A DNA stretch of 64,000 bases, taken from assembly GCF_002104995.1 (NCBI RefSeq), contig NW_024468258.1, positions 620,001 through 684,000 of the forward strand, in the 5' to 3' direction. Position numbers and translations under genes: made by a program. The notes beneath the pieces were generated by a model. The model ran no database searches. It saw nothing but the letters and a program-made list of their open reading frames with translations, and was not told where the DNA came from. The DNA comes from Linderina pennispora (taxonomy: Eukaryota; Kickxellomycota; Kickxellomycetes; Kickxellales; Kickxellaceae). Shown here one piece after another: positions 1 through 10,106 of the stretch (position 1 is the stretch's first letter; every line of letters starts with the position of its first letter).

Positions 1-295
1 TCAAGTGACAGAAATCCAGGCGCCAACGAGAGCCCCGCTACAGCCTACGATATGGAGGTAGAGTCTAGCCTCTGATAAGTTGCACAGATGGCAGTATTAA
101 AAACTCCCCTGCGCAACTCGTCTATTCCCTTTTCTCTCTTTTCTTCAGTATTAAATATACCTTTTAAAACCCCCTACATAGTCGACCGACACAACACTTA
201 TTGACCTCTTGATTCATAGTAGTCAGATTTTTTGGTAGTAATATTACAAATTATTATCTTCAACATTTCTGGCCTATTAGCGAAAAGTAGTATTA
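1..295. other. AT-rich sequence without a gene
   Basis: No coding signal is visible. The stretch is AT-rich with short pyrimidine tracts and stops just where a Helitron-type 5' terminus begins. Confidence 0.5.
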
Positions 296-350
296 TCTTT
301 ACCTATATAAAAGATTTTATAGTCTAAAAGGTGTCCGACCACCGGCTAGA
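296..350 (+). mobile_element. Orphan Helitron 5' terminus, plus strand
   Basis: The sequence starts TCTTTACCTATAT directly after a host A (295). It continues with a diverged copy of the first ~55 bp of the Helitron at 29689-35332, including the GATTTTATAGTC and GTGTCCGACC blocks and a CTAGAA...TTAATTGG extension also found in the full element. Helitrons insert between A and T and begin with TC, so this fits a second family member. No matching 3' terminus on the plus strand was found nearby, so it is a truncated or very old copy. Confidence 0.7.
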
Positions 351-1085
351 ACCTTATTAATTGGATAGATATATAACTCTTAAGCTTCAACACAAGTTTG
401 GATGACTTGTTCCGTAAACTCCTTTTTGATCCTGTGCGGCATCTGACCTCATCAGGGAAACTAGGGTGACAAGTTGTTATTATAGTGGTCTCAGGTGTTA
501 ACCTTCAGAGAGTCCAGTAGTTATGAGCTTCATGGAATGAATATGACTGGAAATTTACTGAGGAGAAAAAGGGAGGATGGAGCCGTTCTGGCCCACAATG
601 TTTATATAGGTGGGGATTTGGATCTGCACATGGTGGCGAAGGGCATAGGGTTGCCTGAATGTCAACAACAGGTCTCCACCGGATATCTCCATTGGTTCAG
701 CACAAGAGCTACTCTCATTGTCGGTCGACCTGATAACTTCCATGGTGTCATCATGGTGGTCATCACCAGCTGCGCAACACTCTTAGGATATTTATCTATG
801 AGCATCTATTGAATGAGGCCATATAGCTCTTCTAGCGGTCATGCGATATTTATGGGTTTATTTTATAAATTAATTTGTCTTATGAACACATATACATTAT
901 AGTATTTGGGCCACAATGGACCCAGTCTGTATAGACTGATTCAAGAGACTGTATCAGTGCTAAGGGCCCCATGAACCATGCAAGCCAGATAATTTTTAAT
1001 AAAAAGTTCTTAATGCTATGCATACGCAATACAGCAAAACTGAACAGCATCATTTCTCTTCTTACTTGCCTACCGAATTTCTCAA
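351..1085. other. AT-rich sequence without a recognisable gene
   Basis: A 105-codon reading frame (495-812) has no family features and unlikely composition for a fungal gene. Possibly interior sequence of the decayed Helitron starting at 296. No RNA gene was seen. Confidence 0.4.
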
Positions 1086-2380
1086 ATGAATATTACCCGC
1101 AGCACTACTGTCATAAAGACATCACTTGGTGGTATTGGCTTCCGTGATTCTATGTTGCCCCGCCTAGAGCAATTTGTACACAGCGTCAATATCATCAAAG
1201 AGCATACATACATGCTTGCACGATGGATATTACTCCATCAACTAGCTGATGATGATGCTTTTGACCCTGCAATATTTGTGAAAAAGGGAATCTTTCGTTC
1301 AATTTATTTATTCATTTATCGCAACCTGAAGGCGAAGACGGCCATATCTGCCGATGATTACATTAACCGGAAGGACAAGTCAGAACTGTCGAGCGCAGAT
1401 TTCGGTGATGTAGTTAGATATCATATTTATGATTATCTATTACATAATGGCGATATCGAGCTAGATGGCATACGCCAAATGAATCAAGTAGCGACATAAA
1501 TTGACACTGAGCTGCTAACAGCATACAAGAACAACATTATGTTGCACTATGGCACTTGCCTACAGCGGATTCTGGCCAAATTGATTGATATTTGCAGCTG
1601 CAAAAACACACTGCACAGTACAATGGGCAATGTGTCCAAGGCTGAGTTAAATAACGCATGTCAAGTGTATATTTATACACCTGCACAGAAGCTCCGCCAA
1701 TGCCAGCTTATTGAGAATGAGCAGCTTGGCAAGTCTCCCCCAATGCTTGCCTCTGCGGACATCATGGATCCCAGGCCATGTGCGCTTAGACAAGCAAATA
1801 ATCAAGCAGGTGTTTATTTCGAAAACACGCGAGGAGGTTACCAAGATCAATGCAGCAAAGAAGGCAGCAACAGAGGCAAGGAAAGCAGCAGAAAAGGGCG
1901 AAAAATTGGCCAAGAAGGCTGCACGCGAAGCAGCGAAGATGCCATCAGATGAAACAGAGGCCACTGCAGCAACTGCAGTAGTAGCAGCCGATTCACTTGC
2001 AGGTACATCGGCGGCGGCAGCAGACATTCCGGTATGTTCCCAACCTGCAGCCCTACCAGAGATCGAAGAACCCAACTGTGAAGTGCCATGGCCTTCTCCG
2101 CTGTACAAGCGAGTCACGCAAGCGGGCCATGGCACAATACAGGCGGGACTATTCGTCTCGGTTCTTGAACCGCGATCTCGCAGCAGTTCTAAACTTCAGA
2201 CTCGTTTTCCAGTCACTCTGTGATTCAGGCAGTATTCCTGAACGGTTCCGTCGCTTTACGGCCATTGTTGCTAATGCTTCTGGCACCACCCCTGCAACAA
2301 AGAGGCCGCGCAAGAGGCGTGCAGCAGCAGGCGATTCTGTTGCCAGCAGTAGCGAACCAGCGCTGAAGCGCCTGCGCTGA
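1086..2380 (+). pseudogene. Degraded transposon gene, possibly Fanzor/TnpB-like
   Basis: Coding-like pieces lie in order on the plus strand. The first (1086-1497) runs through an in-frame TAA at 1498-1500 into an equally coding-like stretch ending near 1590. The last piece (about 2080-2380, another frame) carries CHGLLRC, then FLNRDLAAVLNF and ERFRR. A short Cys-containing segment followed by an NRD-x-A-x-x-N motif resembles the zinc ribbon and third RuvC motif of TnpB and its eukaryotic relatives, the Fanzors, whose catalytic Asp lies in a (D/N)RD-xx-A-x-x-N context. Between them is a low-complexity Ala/Lys segment, and the RuvC I and II region is not recognisable. The family call rests on motif memory and could be another zygomycete transposase family. 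The gene is broken by a stop and by frame changes. Confidence 0.4.
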
Positions 2381-2443
2381 GCAGACCACCAAGGTGGGAG
2401 ATGTCCATGATCAACATTGCACCAACAACCATCCGACACGTTC

Positions 2444-2541
2444 AAATGACCGGTTCACCGTGATGCTTTTATCGACGTGTCAACCCATGCTGACTAGCAG
2501 CCGAGCTCGCATCGCGAGCAGAGTATTTCTAGTAACATATC
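2444..2541 (-). repeat. Dispersed hairpin repeat, copy A
   Basis: About 98 bp, near-identical to the inverse of 14717-14816 and distantly related to 29044-29140. Read on the minus strand it contains a perfect 6-bp hairpin GCTCGCGATGCGAGC (2505-2519), 7 nt, then CTAG (2494-2497) followed by T, which is the layout of a Helitron 3' end. The shared sequence continues about 50 bp beyond CTAG, so CTAG is not simply the edge of the repeat. It lies 63 bp after the decayed transposon gene. Confidence 0.75.
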
Positions 2542-2885
2542 AGATCATCATGATCATAGGTATCCAAGATATACAAATTGGCATTCATGGAACAGCACTG
2601 ACTACTTGTGGAAACTGCCAGCGCGAGAACGATACTAAACCTAGCCACAACTGCCAAAACTGAGCGAATGAAGCTGCAGCCATAATGTTTCCTTGGCCGT
2701 TAAAATGAATGGCACCTCGCGAATCCGGCCTTGCCATATTCCAACATTCTAGCTCTGGATTCACATGCGCTTATAGAGACATACAGATACAGAGATGACA
2801 AGTCCAAGCGATACTACAAGTAGGCACATATACCCTCCATAATGAAAAGGCGGGGCCACGCAGCAATAACTGAAGGAACTCGGGC
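2542..2885. other. Intergenic, upstream of the RING gene
   Basis: No gene, RNA or repeat was seen. It probably contains the promoter and 5' leader of the RING-finger gene. Confidence 0.4.
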
Positions 2886-4008
2886 GTGTTTCTGAAAATC
2901 ACAATCATTCATTTTCCGATCAAACCTGTGGTAGAAAACCGACCGCCTGAAGTAATTTCGGCACCGCACAATCCTTCTCTCCTAACCTCGCTTCCTCCAC
3001 AAGCACAAGCACCCCCTGGCAACGAAACATTTGAGCGACTCCTCGAGCAGCAACAGCAGGAATTGGACAGCGAAATGGACTTCGCCAGCGACATGAATAG
3101 CGATGACATAATCGGGGACGAGCAGGAGCTGAGAGAGTATTACAGACACGACTCCGAGGAGTCGGATAGCACGAACAGCGAATTTCCTGACGATGTGCTT
3201 GGTGGCCAGACAGAGGGTGAGCATGGCGCATCATTGACATCGCCAAGTCCGCCGAACCCACAGCGGTACCCGTATCCGGTGATGGGCTGGTTTGGAATCA
3301 CCAACGATGGCGAATACGCAGATGACACCTACGACCGCATATCATACAGGAAATTCAGTACCACAGGCTGCTTTAGAACCGCTCAGTACAGAGGAGACTC
3401 AGAGACCAGAGCTGCCACCCATGCGTACATTGCCGGTATATTCTGAGCACACGGCAACAGAGAGCAACGAGCAGCCTGAACCGTTGCCTAGCCTTGCTTC
3501 GCTAGGGTTCATGCCGTCTCGGCCAGAACCAGCAGCACCACAGGCGCCGGCAAACCAGCTGGAGCCGGTAGTTATAGATTCAGACTCTGAGCCAGAGGTC
3601 TTGTCTGACCTTTGGTGAAGAGGACGAGGAAGGCGAGGACGACGAGGAGGAAGAGCCGGTGACTGGCCAGAAGCGCAAACAGACCCAGAGCCGGTTCCAA
3701 GAGCCAGTCCGAGAAGGAAAGCCTAGTGACATTGGATCAGGGGCCAGCCGGGAGAGAAAACGCGGGCGCTGTTCAAGTGCTCGATCTGCCTGGATAAGCC
3801 GGATCCAGCTGTGTATCTGAAGCCGTGCGGACATGTATTCTGCGAGGGCTGCGCATTGGCATCGGTGCGGCTGTCCACCAGATGCCCTGTGTGTCGACAC
3901 CATGTCAGCTACAAGGGTGTGTGTGTCCTGCAATTCCGCGTCGGGCCGCTCAGCGCGACAGCAGAGGATGCAAGCAGTTCTGGATCGAATTCACAGGGAG
4001 TAGACTGA
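2886..4008 (+). CDS. RING-finger protein with acidic disordered N-terminus
   Basis: Probable E3 ubiquitin ligase. The C-terminus is a RING-HC domain: [25 protein letters not shown], then CPVC near 3880-3895. The preceding ~290 residues are low-complexity, with a Gln/Glu stretch, acidic blocks, a [10 protein letters not shown] segment that resembles a SUMO-interacting motif, and a Lys/Arg stretch before the RING. SUMO-interacting acidic regions ahead of a C-terminal RING occur in SUMO-targeted ligases such as Slx8/RNF4, but orthology cannot be shown here. Reading requires two single-base insertions (about 3351-3354 and 3614-3617) and one deletion (about 3765-3770); with these corrections the length is an exact multiple of three. 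The start is uncertain: the first available Met is at 2886, and an upstream exon is possible. Confidence 0.6.
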
Positions 4009-4058
4009 ATGTCCATCTATCGAATATATTTGGGCGACGGGAAAAAGTACATGCTGTT

Positions 4059-5049
4059 TTAGATCTTTGCCTTCTGCGTGAACGAGACGCCCTTTGAAAT
4101 GTTCTTCTGGAGCTCGGCCGAAGCAACGCCAATGGCCTTGCGCTCGAACGGCGTCACGCTGGGAACCGGCACAATGCGCTGGACGCCCTCCTTGCCGAGC
4201 TGCACGGGCACCGCAAAGTACTCGAGGCTGCCGGCGCCAAGCGCGCGGATATTCTCTGCTCCGTGGGGATCCGCGTCCAGTGAGACAAAGGCCGGCTCGA
4301 CGACATCCTCGCCGTTGATTGCGCGAATAACCGAGTCGGTGAAACGTGCTGCAGCATACGCCATCGACAGGGTAGCGGAGCCCGCGCCAGCCTTGGCCTG
4401 CACGACCTCGTCGCCGCCAAACTGGATTCCGGTGCGTCAGCTCCTCGATCTCAGTCTGCGAGAGATCGACGCGGGGCTCAGCCAGCGACAGAAGCGGGAC
4501 GATTGTGGTGCCCGAGTGGCCGCCCACCACGGGGATGCGCAGGGCGGAAGCGTCGACGGTCGGCCGGATGTCGCGGACGAAGCGCGAGGCCCGAACCACG
4601 TCCAGTGAAGTGACACCGAACAGGCGCTTGGGATTGTAGACGCCGCGGGCCTTGAGAACCTCGGCAGCAATGGGTACAGTGGAGTTGACCGGGTTGGAGA
4701 TCACGCCGACGATCGCCGTCGGGCAGTAGTCGGCGATGGCCTCGGCCAGCGTGCGCACAATCCCGGCGTTGATGTTAAACAGGTCGTCGCGAGTCATTCC
4801 AGGCTTGCGCGGCACGCCGGCCGGGATAATGACTATGTCGACGCCTGTGAGTGCTGCGCCTAGGTTCTGCTTGTCCAGGTGGCTCGAGACCGTGGAGTTT
4901 GTGTTGATGTGCGATATGTCGGCGGCAACGCCCGGCACGTTGACGAGGTCGTAGAGGTTGAGCCGCGTCACGTGTGGGTTCATCTTGAGCAGCAGCGACA
5001 GCGGCTGGCCGATGCCTCCAGCGGCACCGAGGATTGCGACAGAGACCAT
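4059..5049 (-). CDS. MDH: Malate dehydrogenase (NAD)
   Basis: Interconverts malate and oxaloacetate with NAD. The protein opens with the dinucleotide-binding loop [10 protein letters not shown]. It then shows [17 protein letters not shown] (substrate Arg loop), [14 protein letters not shown] and the catalytic GGHSG. Its C-terminus [11 protein letters not shown] has no SKL-type peroxisomal signal, and no mitochondrial presequence precedes the start, so a cytosolic form is most likely unless an unseen upstream exon supplies targeting. One extra base at about 4428-4430 (GGAATCC where GGATCC keeps frame) shifts the last third. Removing it gives 329 residues, the usual size. The start follows a poly-A leader and shares the 458-bp interval 5050-5507 with the divergent RabGGTase gene. 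Confidence 0.93.
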
Positions 5050-5507
5050 TTTTTGTAAAAGTGTGTGGGGTGGAGTGAAGGAGAGGTGTGTTTCTGCTAT
5101 CTCCTGCGGCCCAGGCGAGTCGAGATTTAAATATGGCGTCCCTTTGTCGCAGCGGTGGCATCAACCAAGCAGCTTTTTTTTTCTCCGTCTGCCGGCACAT
5201 GTGCTTTTCAACACCCGATCCCGAGACAGGCCTGGTCAGGCGCGCTCCTTTCACGGCGACACCGGTTGAGATCGCCCCTATTAGGGAAGCCGGACCTCAA
5301 AGACTCCCTTCCTACTGCGTCGGGCGGTGATGGGCTGGAAAGGGTCCGATCCTGGGACAAGTCCGGTCCAGCTCGAGGGAAGCGACGATATGCACGGCTC
5401 GGCTCATCAAGCCCTGCTGAACACCGCCACAGGCCACTCGTCATCCAGCCATGCCAGCACTCCTTGCCTCTACTCCCATTTCAAATTCCGGGTTTAATTT
5501 AATAGCC
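5050..5507. promoter_or_regulatory. Shared divergent promoter region, MDH / RabGGTase alpha
   Basis: 458 bp between two head-to-head genes, with no coding signal of its own. Individual elements were not identified with confidence. Confidence 0.45.
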
Positions 5508-6495
5508 ATGCACGGTCCGCCGCCGCGAAAAAGCAAAGAAGCCAACCGCTTCCGAGGAAGAGGAAAGCCGCCAGAAGGTTGCCAGCTACTGCGCTCTAAA
5601 CAACAATGTCTTTAGCAGCAAGGCAGCCAGTGTCTTCACGCATGAGACCCTCGACCTGACCACCCGCCTGCTGAAGGACAACACCGAGCTGCATACAATA
5701 TGGAACTACCGGCGCGACATTTTCACACACCTGCCTGAATGGACGGACCTCGGCACCCGCCAGACGATGCTGGAAGGCGAGCTTCAGTTCTTGCTGGAGC
5801 TCATCAAGAGCAATATCAAGAGCTACTGGATGTGGAACCAGCGCGTGTGGGCGCTCACAGAGCTGCCCAAGCCCAATTGGGAGCTTGAGTTGGGGTTGGT
5901 CGCCAAGCTGCTTGCGCTGGATGCACGCAATTACCATGGCTGGGATTACCGCCGGTATGTGGTCTCGATGATGAAAAAGTCTGGAGCGGACCCGAGCACC
6001 GTGGACCACAACGAATTTGTGTTCACGACTGACCAGATCAACAGGGACTGCGCAAACCGCTCGGCATGGCATAACCGCAGCAAGCTGTTGCCGGCAGAGC
6101 TTGAGAGAAGCGAAGACAGGGAGGGTGTGCTTGCAACGGAGATGAGCATGATTATGAATGCAATCTACACGGATCCCGAAGACCAGAACGCGTGGCTGTA
6201 CCATGAGTGGCTGCTGGATATCCAGGAGAGCGATGGAGACCGGAATAGGCTGCTGCGGGACAAGATCGCGGCAATTCGGGAGCTTCTAGAGCTGGAGGAG
6301 AGCAAGCGGCCGCTGATCGAGCTGGTCGATGCGTTTGTTGCGCTGGATATGCTGGATGCGCAGGCAGTTACCGGGGAAGAGAAGCGAGAGTGCATGGACA
6401 TTTTGGAGAGACTGAAGAGCATGGACAGCTACCACCGGCGGCGGTACCAGGATCTGGAGACCCAGCTGCGCAGGCAGTGGAACACAAGCAACTGA
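5508..6495 (+). CDS. BET4: Rab geranylgeranyltransferase alpha subunit
   Basis: Alpha subunit of RabGGTase (GGTase II), which attaches geranylgeranyl groups to Rab proteins together with the beta subunit and the Rab escort protein. It has protein-prenyltransferase alpha repeats: LHTIWNYRRDIF, KSYWMWNQRVWAL, ARNYHGWDYRRYVV, NRSAWHNRSKLL and QNAWLYHEWLL. The start MHG followed by basic residues matches the conserved MHGRKR opening of this subunit. One extra C near 5516 (GGTCCGCC) breaks the frame just after the start. Removing it yields 328 residues, with no C-terminal LRR domain, as in fungal Bet4. Protein farnesyltransferase alpha is the main alternative, but the MHG start favours BET4. Confidence 0.85.
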
Positions 6496-6582
6496 TAACA
6501 AGAATGTATTTTCAATATCGCAGCTGGTTAGCAATACTAGCGAAATGCGTGCTCGTACAAATATTTTTCAAACAGGACAAAG

Positions 6583-7692
6583 CTACCTAAGCAGATGGAT
6601 GTTGGGCCGTAGACAGTCTTCCTCGAGCACCTTCAAGTGCACGACATCAATGCCGGCTTCGCGCAGCCGTACCACACCCTGGCAGTTAGAGAACGTCGAC
6701 GGCTCCTTGACGCCAATGACGACTTTCTTGATACCAGCATTAATGATGTGGGTTGAGCACGGTGTGTTCCCCGACAGCCTCGCCGAGCACGGCTCCATGG
6801 TCGTGTACAGTGTTGCGCCCGCGACCAGGTGGGCCTGCGAGGAAGTTTTGGACTTGGTAATCGCGCATTGCGCGGCGTGCTGGTTGCCGGGCAATTCGCG
6901 CGAGTAGCCCGTGGAGATGATGTGTGAGCCGTTGATCAGCAGGCAGCCGACGCTGAAGGCGGTTTCGATGGGCTGCGCCAGGCTGGCCTGCTGGATTGCC
7001 AGATCCATGAGCTCCATGTGCGCCTCGACCTCCTCTAAAAACAGAAAAAGCAGTGTTGTTAGATTTCCACTGTGGCCGGTAAATGGGCGTGGTTCAGATG
7101 GTGGCAGTTCCCTATTTAGGACTGACCGCCGGACGGTGCTAATAATGTCCGCCTATGGCCAGCGCCCGGCGGTGTCGCTGGGTGGGTGGCACGACGTGCG
7201 CACGGCCCACGGCCATTTTCCGTAATGATTTATTGCCAGACTGGAAACTCCAGCGAGCGTCTCCTCCAGACACTGAATGCAGGCCCACTGGGGGGAACGG
7301 CAAGGCATCCCATGGAAGCATATTCCTTTACTTGCGCCAGATCCCCGAGCTCCAGTGTTGCAAGAAAACGTGTCGGCAGCGATTCTCCTTTCTGCAAAGT
7401 GCGATCAGCACCCAAGCGACAAAATAGAGGAGGGAGAAGTCGAGCGGGCGCGAGATTCTCGCAAGGACATGAAAACAGGTCTGGTGCTGAAATGGAGCCG
7501 AGATCACCCAGCATTCTGCACAGGGTGACTGTGCTGGCGGTTTGAGCAAGAGTGGGCTATTTCACACGCAGTATGCACTGCATGAAGACCCGTGGCCCTG
7601 TTTACGGCCATTCAAGCTGAGCACTTACTTGAGTCATCGTCGTAGGCTATGACGGTGTAGGATCCGAGCGGTGGTGGCGTTGTGCTGGTCAT
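6583..7692 (-). CDS. RibD/DRAP-type zinc deaminase with altered active site
   Basis: Two exons (7692-7629 and 7034-6583) joined across a 594-bp intron with GTAAGT donor and TTTTTAG acceptor; the join keeps frame and gives 171 residues. The fold is the cytidine-deaminase type. It has a first zinc motif NQHAAQCA and a second one MEPCSARLSGNTPC, whose spacing matches the pyrimidine deaminase of riboflavin synthesis and its fungal relatives. The family motif is H-A-E, with Glu as proton shuttle; here the Glu position is Ala (codon GCG, one base from GAG). The His and both Cys ligands are kept. It could be inactive, have a changed role, or reflect a base error. Confidence 0.75.
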
Positions 7693-8601
7693 TGTGTGCG
7701 GTTCTCCCTCGGTATATAGGTGCAGAGGCGATAGAATGCTCCGGGTGGCTAGTACGCGGGGTTCTGCACTAATGGCCGTCGTGAGGTATGTCGTGGTTCG
7801 TATATACTATTGCTCTATCTGGCTAGAGCACTTGCGAGATAACAATATTGCGTTGCAAAGAGAAAGGGGGTGGCAGAATGCCTGGAATAGAGCAAGGACA
7901 GGCGCTGAGATACAAAAATAAAGCAGAGGACACTGGAGAAGAGAGGAGCAAGGGTTTGTGCTGCTCCATTGCATTTTTCCACAAGCTTGCACCGCACTAG
8001 CACCATTGGTCACGAGCCAATCATCGCCCACAAAATCTCCGGCTTTTGCCTCTTCGCAACCACTTCATTGTTCTCGGGTGGGCATTAAGGGCAGCTAGCC
8101 GCGCGCTGGTCATGATGACGATTGGCCATGTGCATTTCTACCGGGCTTGCCGGGGCTACTCTGCGGATCCTGTAGTAAAGCCGCAGTCCAGATTACACCC
8201 CCAGGGCTTCCCAGAAGCCTGTGTCGAACACGCTTCAGCGGGGGTCGGGCTGGCCCAAGGGTGCTTGCGATGTAGAATAGACTGCACCCATTGCGTAGTC
8301 GCTATCGCAATCACGGAGTAAACAAAAAGCAGGAGGCTGAAAGGCGTGCCTGCGGGCATTGCTTGGGTTACACATACAGTCAGGACAAAGGGCGACTAAA
8401 CAAATGCCTGCCCAGGGCCGCAACAGTCATGGACCCAACGACGCCTTCGCACCTCCCCGATACGGCAGATAGCCCACTATCTCCTCACCATCCGGTGCGA
8501 AGTGGGGATATCCTTGTTCATGCGCATATTGGACGCTTCCAGAATGTTGACCGTCGCACCAACAGGGTGAAATGTATTCTACACAGTTCGTGGAAATTGC
8601 T
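7693..8601. other. Intergenic, no gene seen
   Basis: 909 bp between the deaminase start and the stop of the BIR gene. Reading frames on both strands lack family features. It probably holds the deaminase promoter and the BIR gene's 3' end. Confidence 0.4.
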
Positions 8602-10106
8602 CTACCAGGTCATGCTGCTAATTTGCTCGCGCGTATCCTCGGCCTTTTGCATAAACGCGCTCACCATCTGCGCAGCCGAGGCCTCCAGCGCCGACACGCG
8701 CTGCCGACAGCACTTGCGAATAAACTCCTCCACAGTCAAGCTCTCCTCGCTCTCAGATAGCTCCCACTCGCCATCATCAGCCGCCTTTTCCATGTCAGCC
8801 TCGGGCAGTTCCGGGTCGCCTGCTGCATATTGCTGCTCATCGATCTGCGTTGACTGCTGGGTGTCGCCAAGCAGCTCGTGGTCAGCCACCGTCCCCGTCC
8901 GCGCACTGTACTGCGGCGCGTCATCGCCCACTGCTGTCGCCTGGGTATTCTCAGCACTGCCCATCAGTATCGGTTCACCAAGCTGGGCCTGCTGCTCCTG
9001 GTCACTCTGTCGCTCGTAGTAGTCAAGCTCAGATACAGTGTCAGGATTATCCTCCTGCTGGTTGGCGTCATTCATATCTCTAGCCTCAGTGGTGTCCTGG
9101 ACTTCAGCGATGTCTTCAACTTCAGCGATGTCTTCTGTTTCGGCAATGTCTTCTGTTTCGGTAATGTCTTCTGCCTCAGCAACATCTTCACTTTCACCAC
9201 TGCCCTCGCCCTCGCTCGAACCATCGTGGGTCATACCCGCCTGTTCCGCTGGCTTCTCAACCCTCGGGCGCTTCGAATCGACTGACGCAGCATCGCTATG
9301 CTCGGCATCGCTATGCTCGGCCTCGCTATCACTAACGACCACAGCCTCCGACGACCGCTTATTTGTGTTCCTGACGCCCGGCTCCAGCTTAACCACCACC
9401 TCGTCCTCTGCCTGCAGCACCTCCTCTTCCTGCATCGCTACATCAGCCTCAGGCCCGGCCTCCAGCCGGAAGAACAAGCAGTCGGCAGCGCGCTTCCGGT
9501 GCTCTGCCACTGGGTCGTCATCCGGCTCCCAGTCGCCCAAGGCATACCCGCAAAACACACACGACGCGGTATCGTCGCCAGCCTTCACCGGCGTGAAATA
9601 AAAGCCCGCCTCGGCCAGCTTCTGCGGCGTCAATGTCCACGCCTTCTTTCCCTGGTGCGGCCACACTCCGCGCGTAAACGTCGCCTTCCGCATAGCAACG
9701 TCGGCCTTCAGCTTATGCATCTTCGCCCACTCCATCTGGGCTCGCCTTCTTCGTCAGCTTCTCGTCGCGGTCCAGTGGCCACCCGATCCAGTCGATTTTG
9801 CCGTCCTGCTAACGAGACCCGCGGCGGGCAGTGCAGTTGCGCGTAGGTGCAGTCTGGCCGGTGCGCGATGTGCTCGGCAAACGGGTCGTCGGTGGCCTCC
9901 CAGCCGACCAGCTCGAAGCCGCAGTCAAAGCACTGTGTGTTGTCAGGCGCGTCCTTAGCCGGCTGGAACGAGAACCCGGCCGATGCTAGCGTGTCGGGCT
10001 GTGCGAGGTAGGTGGAGTACTTCATGTACGGCCAGCGGTACCGCCCGCGCCGCAGAAACGTATCCTTGCGCTGCTCTTCAGTGTCGACGTGTATTGTGCC
10101 TCTCAT
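8602..10106 (-). CDS. BIR1: Two-BIR survivin-like protein (Bir1/Pbh1 type)
   Basis: Putative survivin subunit of the chromosomal passenger complex, which brings Aurora B kinase to kinetochores and the spindle. BIR 1 (about residues 10-95) has CFDCGFELVGWEATDDPFAEH followed by CTYA; BIR 2 (about 135-215) has CVFCGYALGDWEPDDDPVAEH followed by CLFF, so both zinc sites (C-x2-C...H...C) are complete. The middle is long, acidic and repetitive, with AEHSD repeats and a run of EDIAE-type repeats. The C-terminal helix EEFIRKCCRQRVSALEA could bind an INCENP-like partner. Tandem N-terminal BIRs with a long acidic tail match fungal Bir1 rather than animal apoptosis inhibitors. Two extra bases (near 9810 and 9747) shift the linker; correcting both gives exactly 500 residues. 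Confidence 0.82.
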
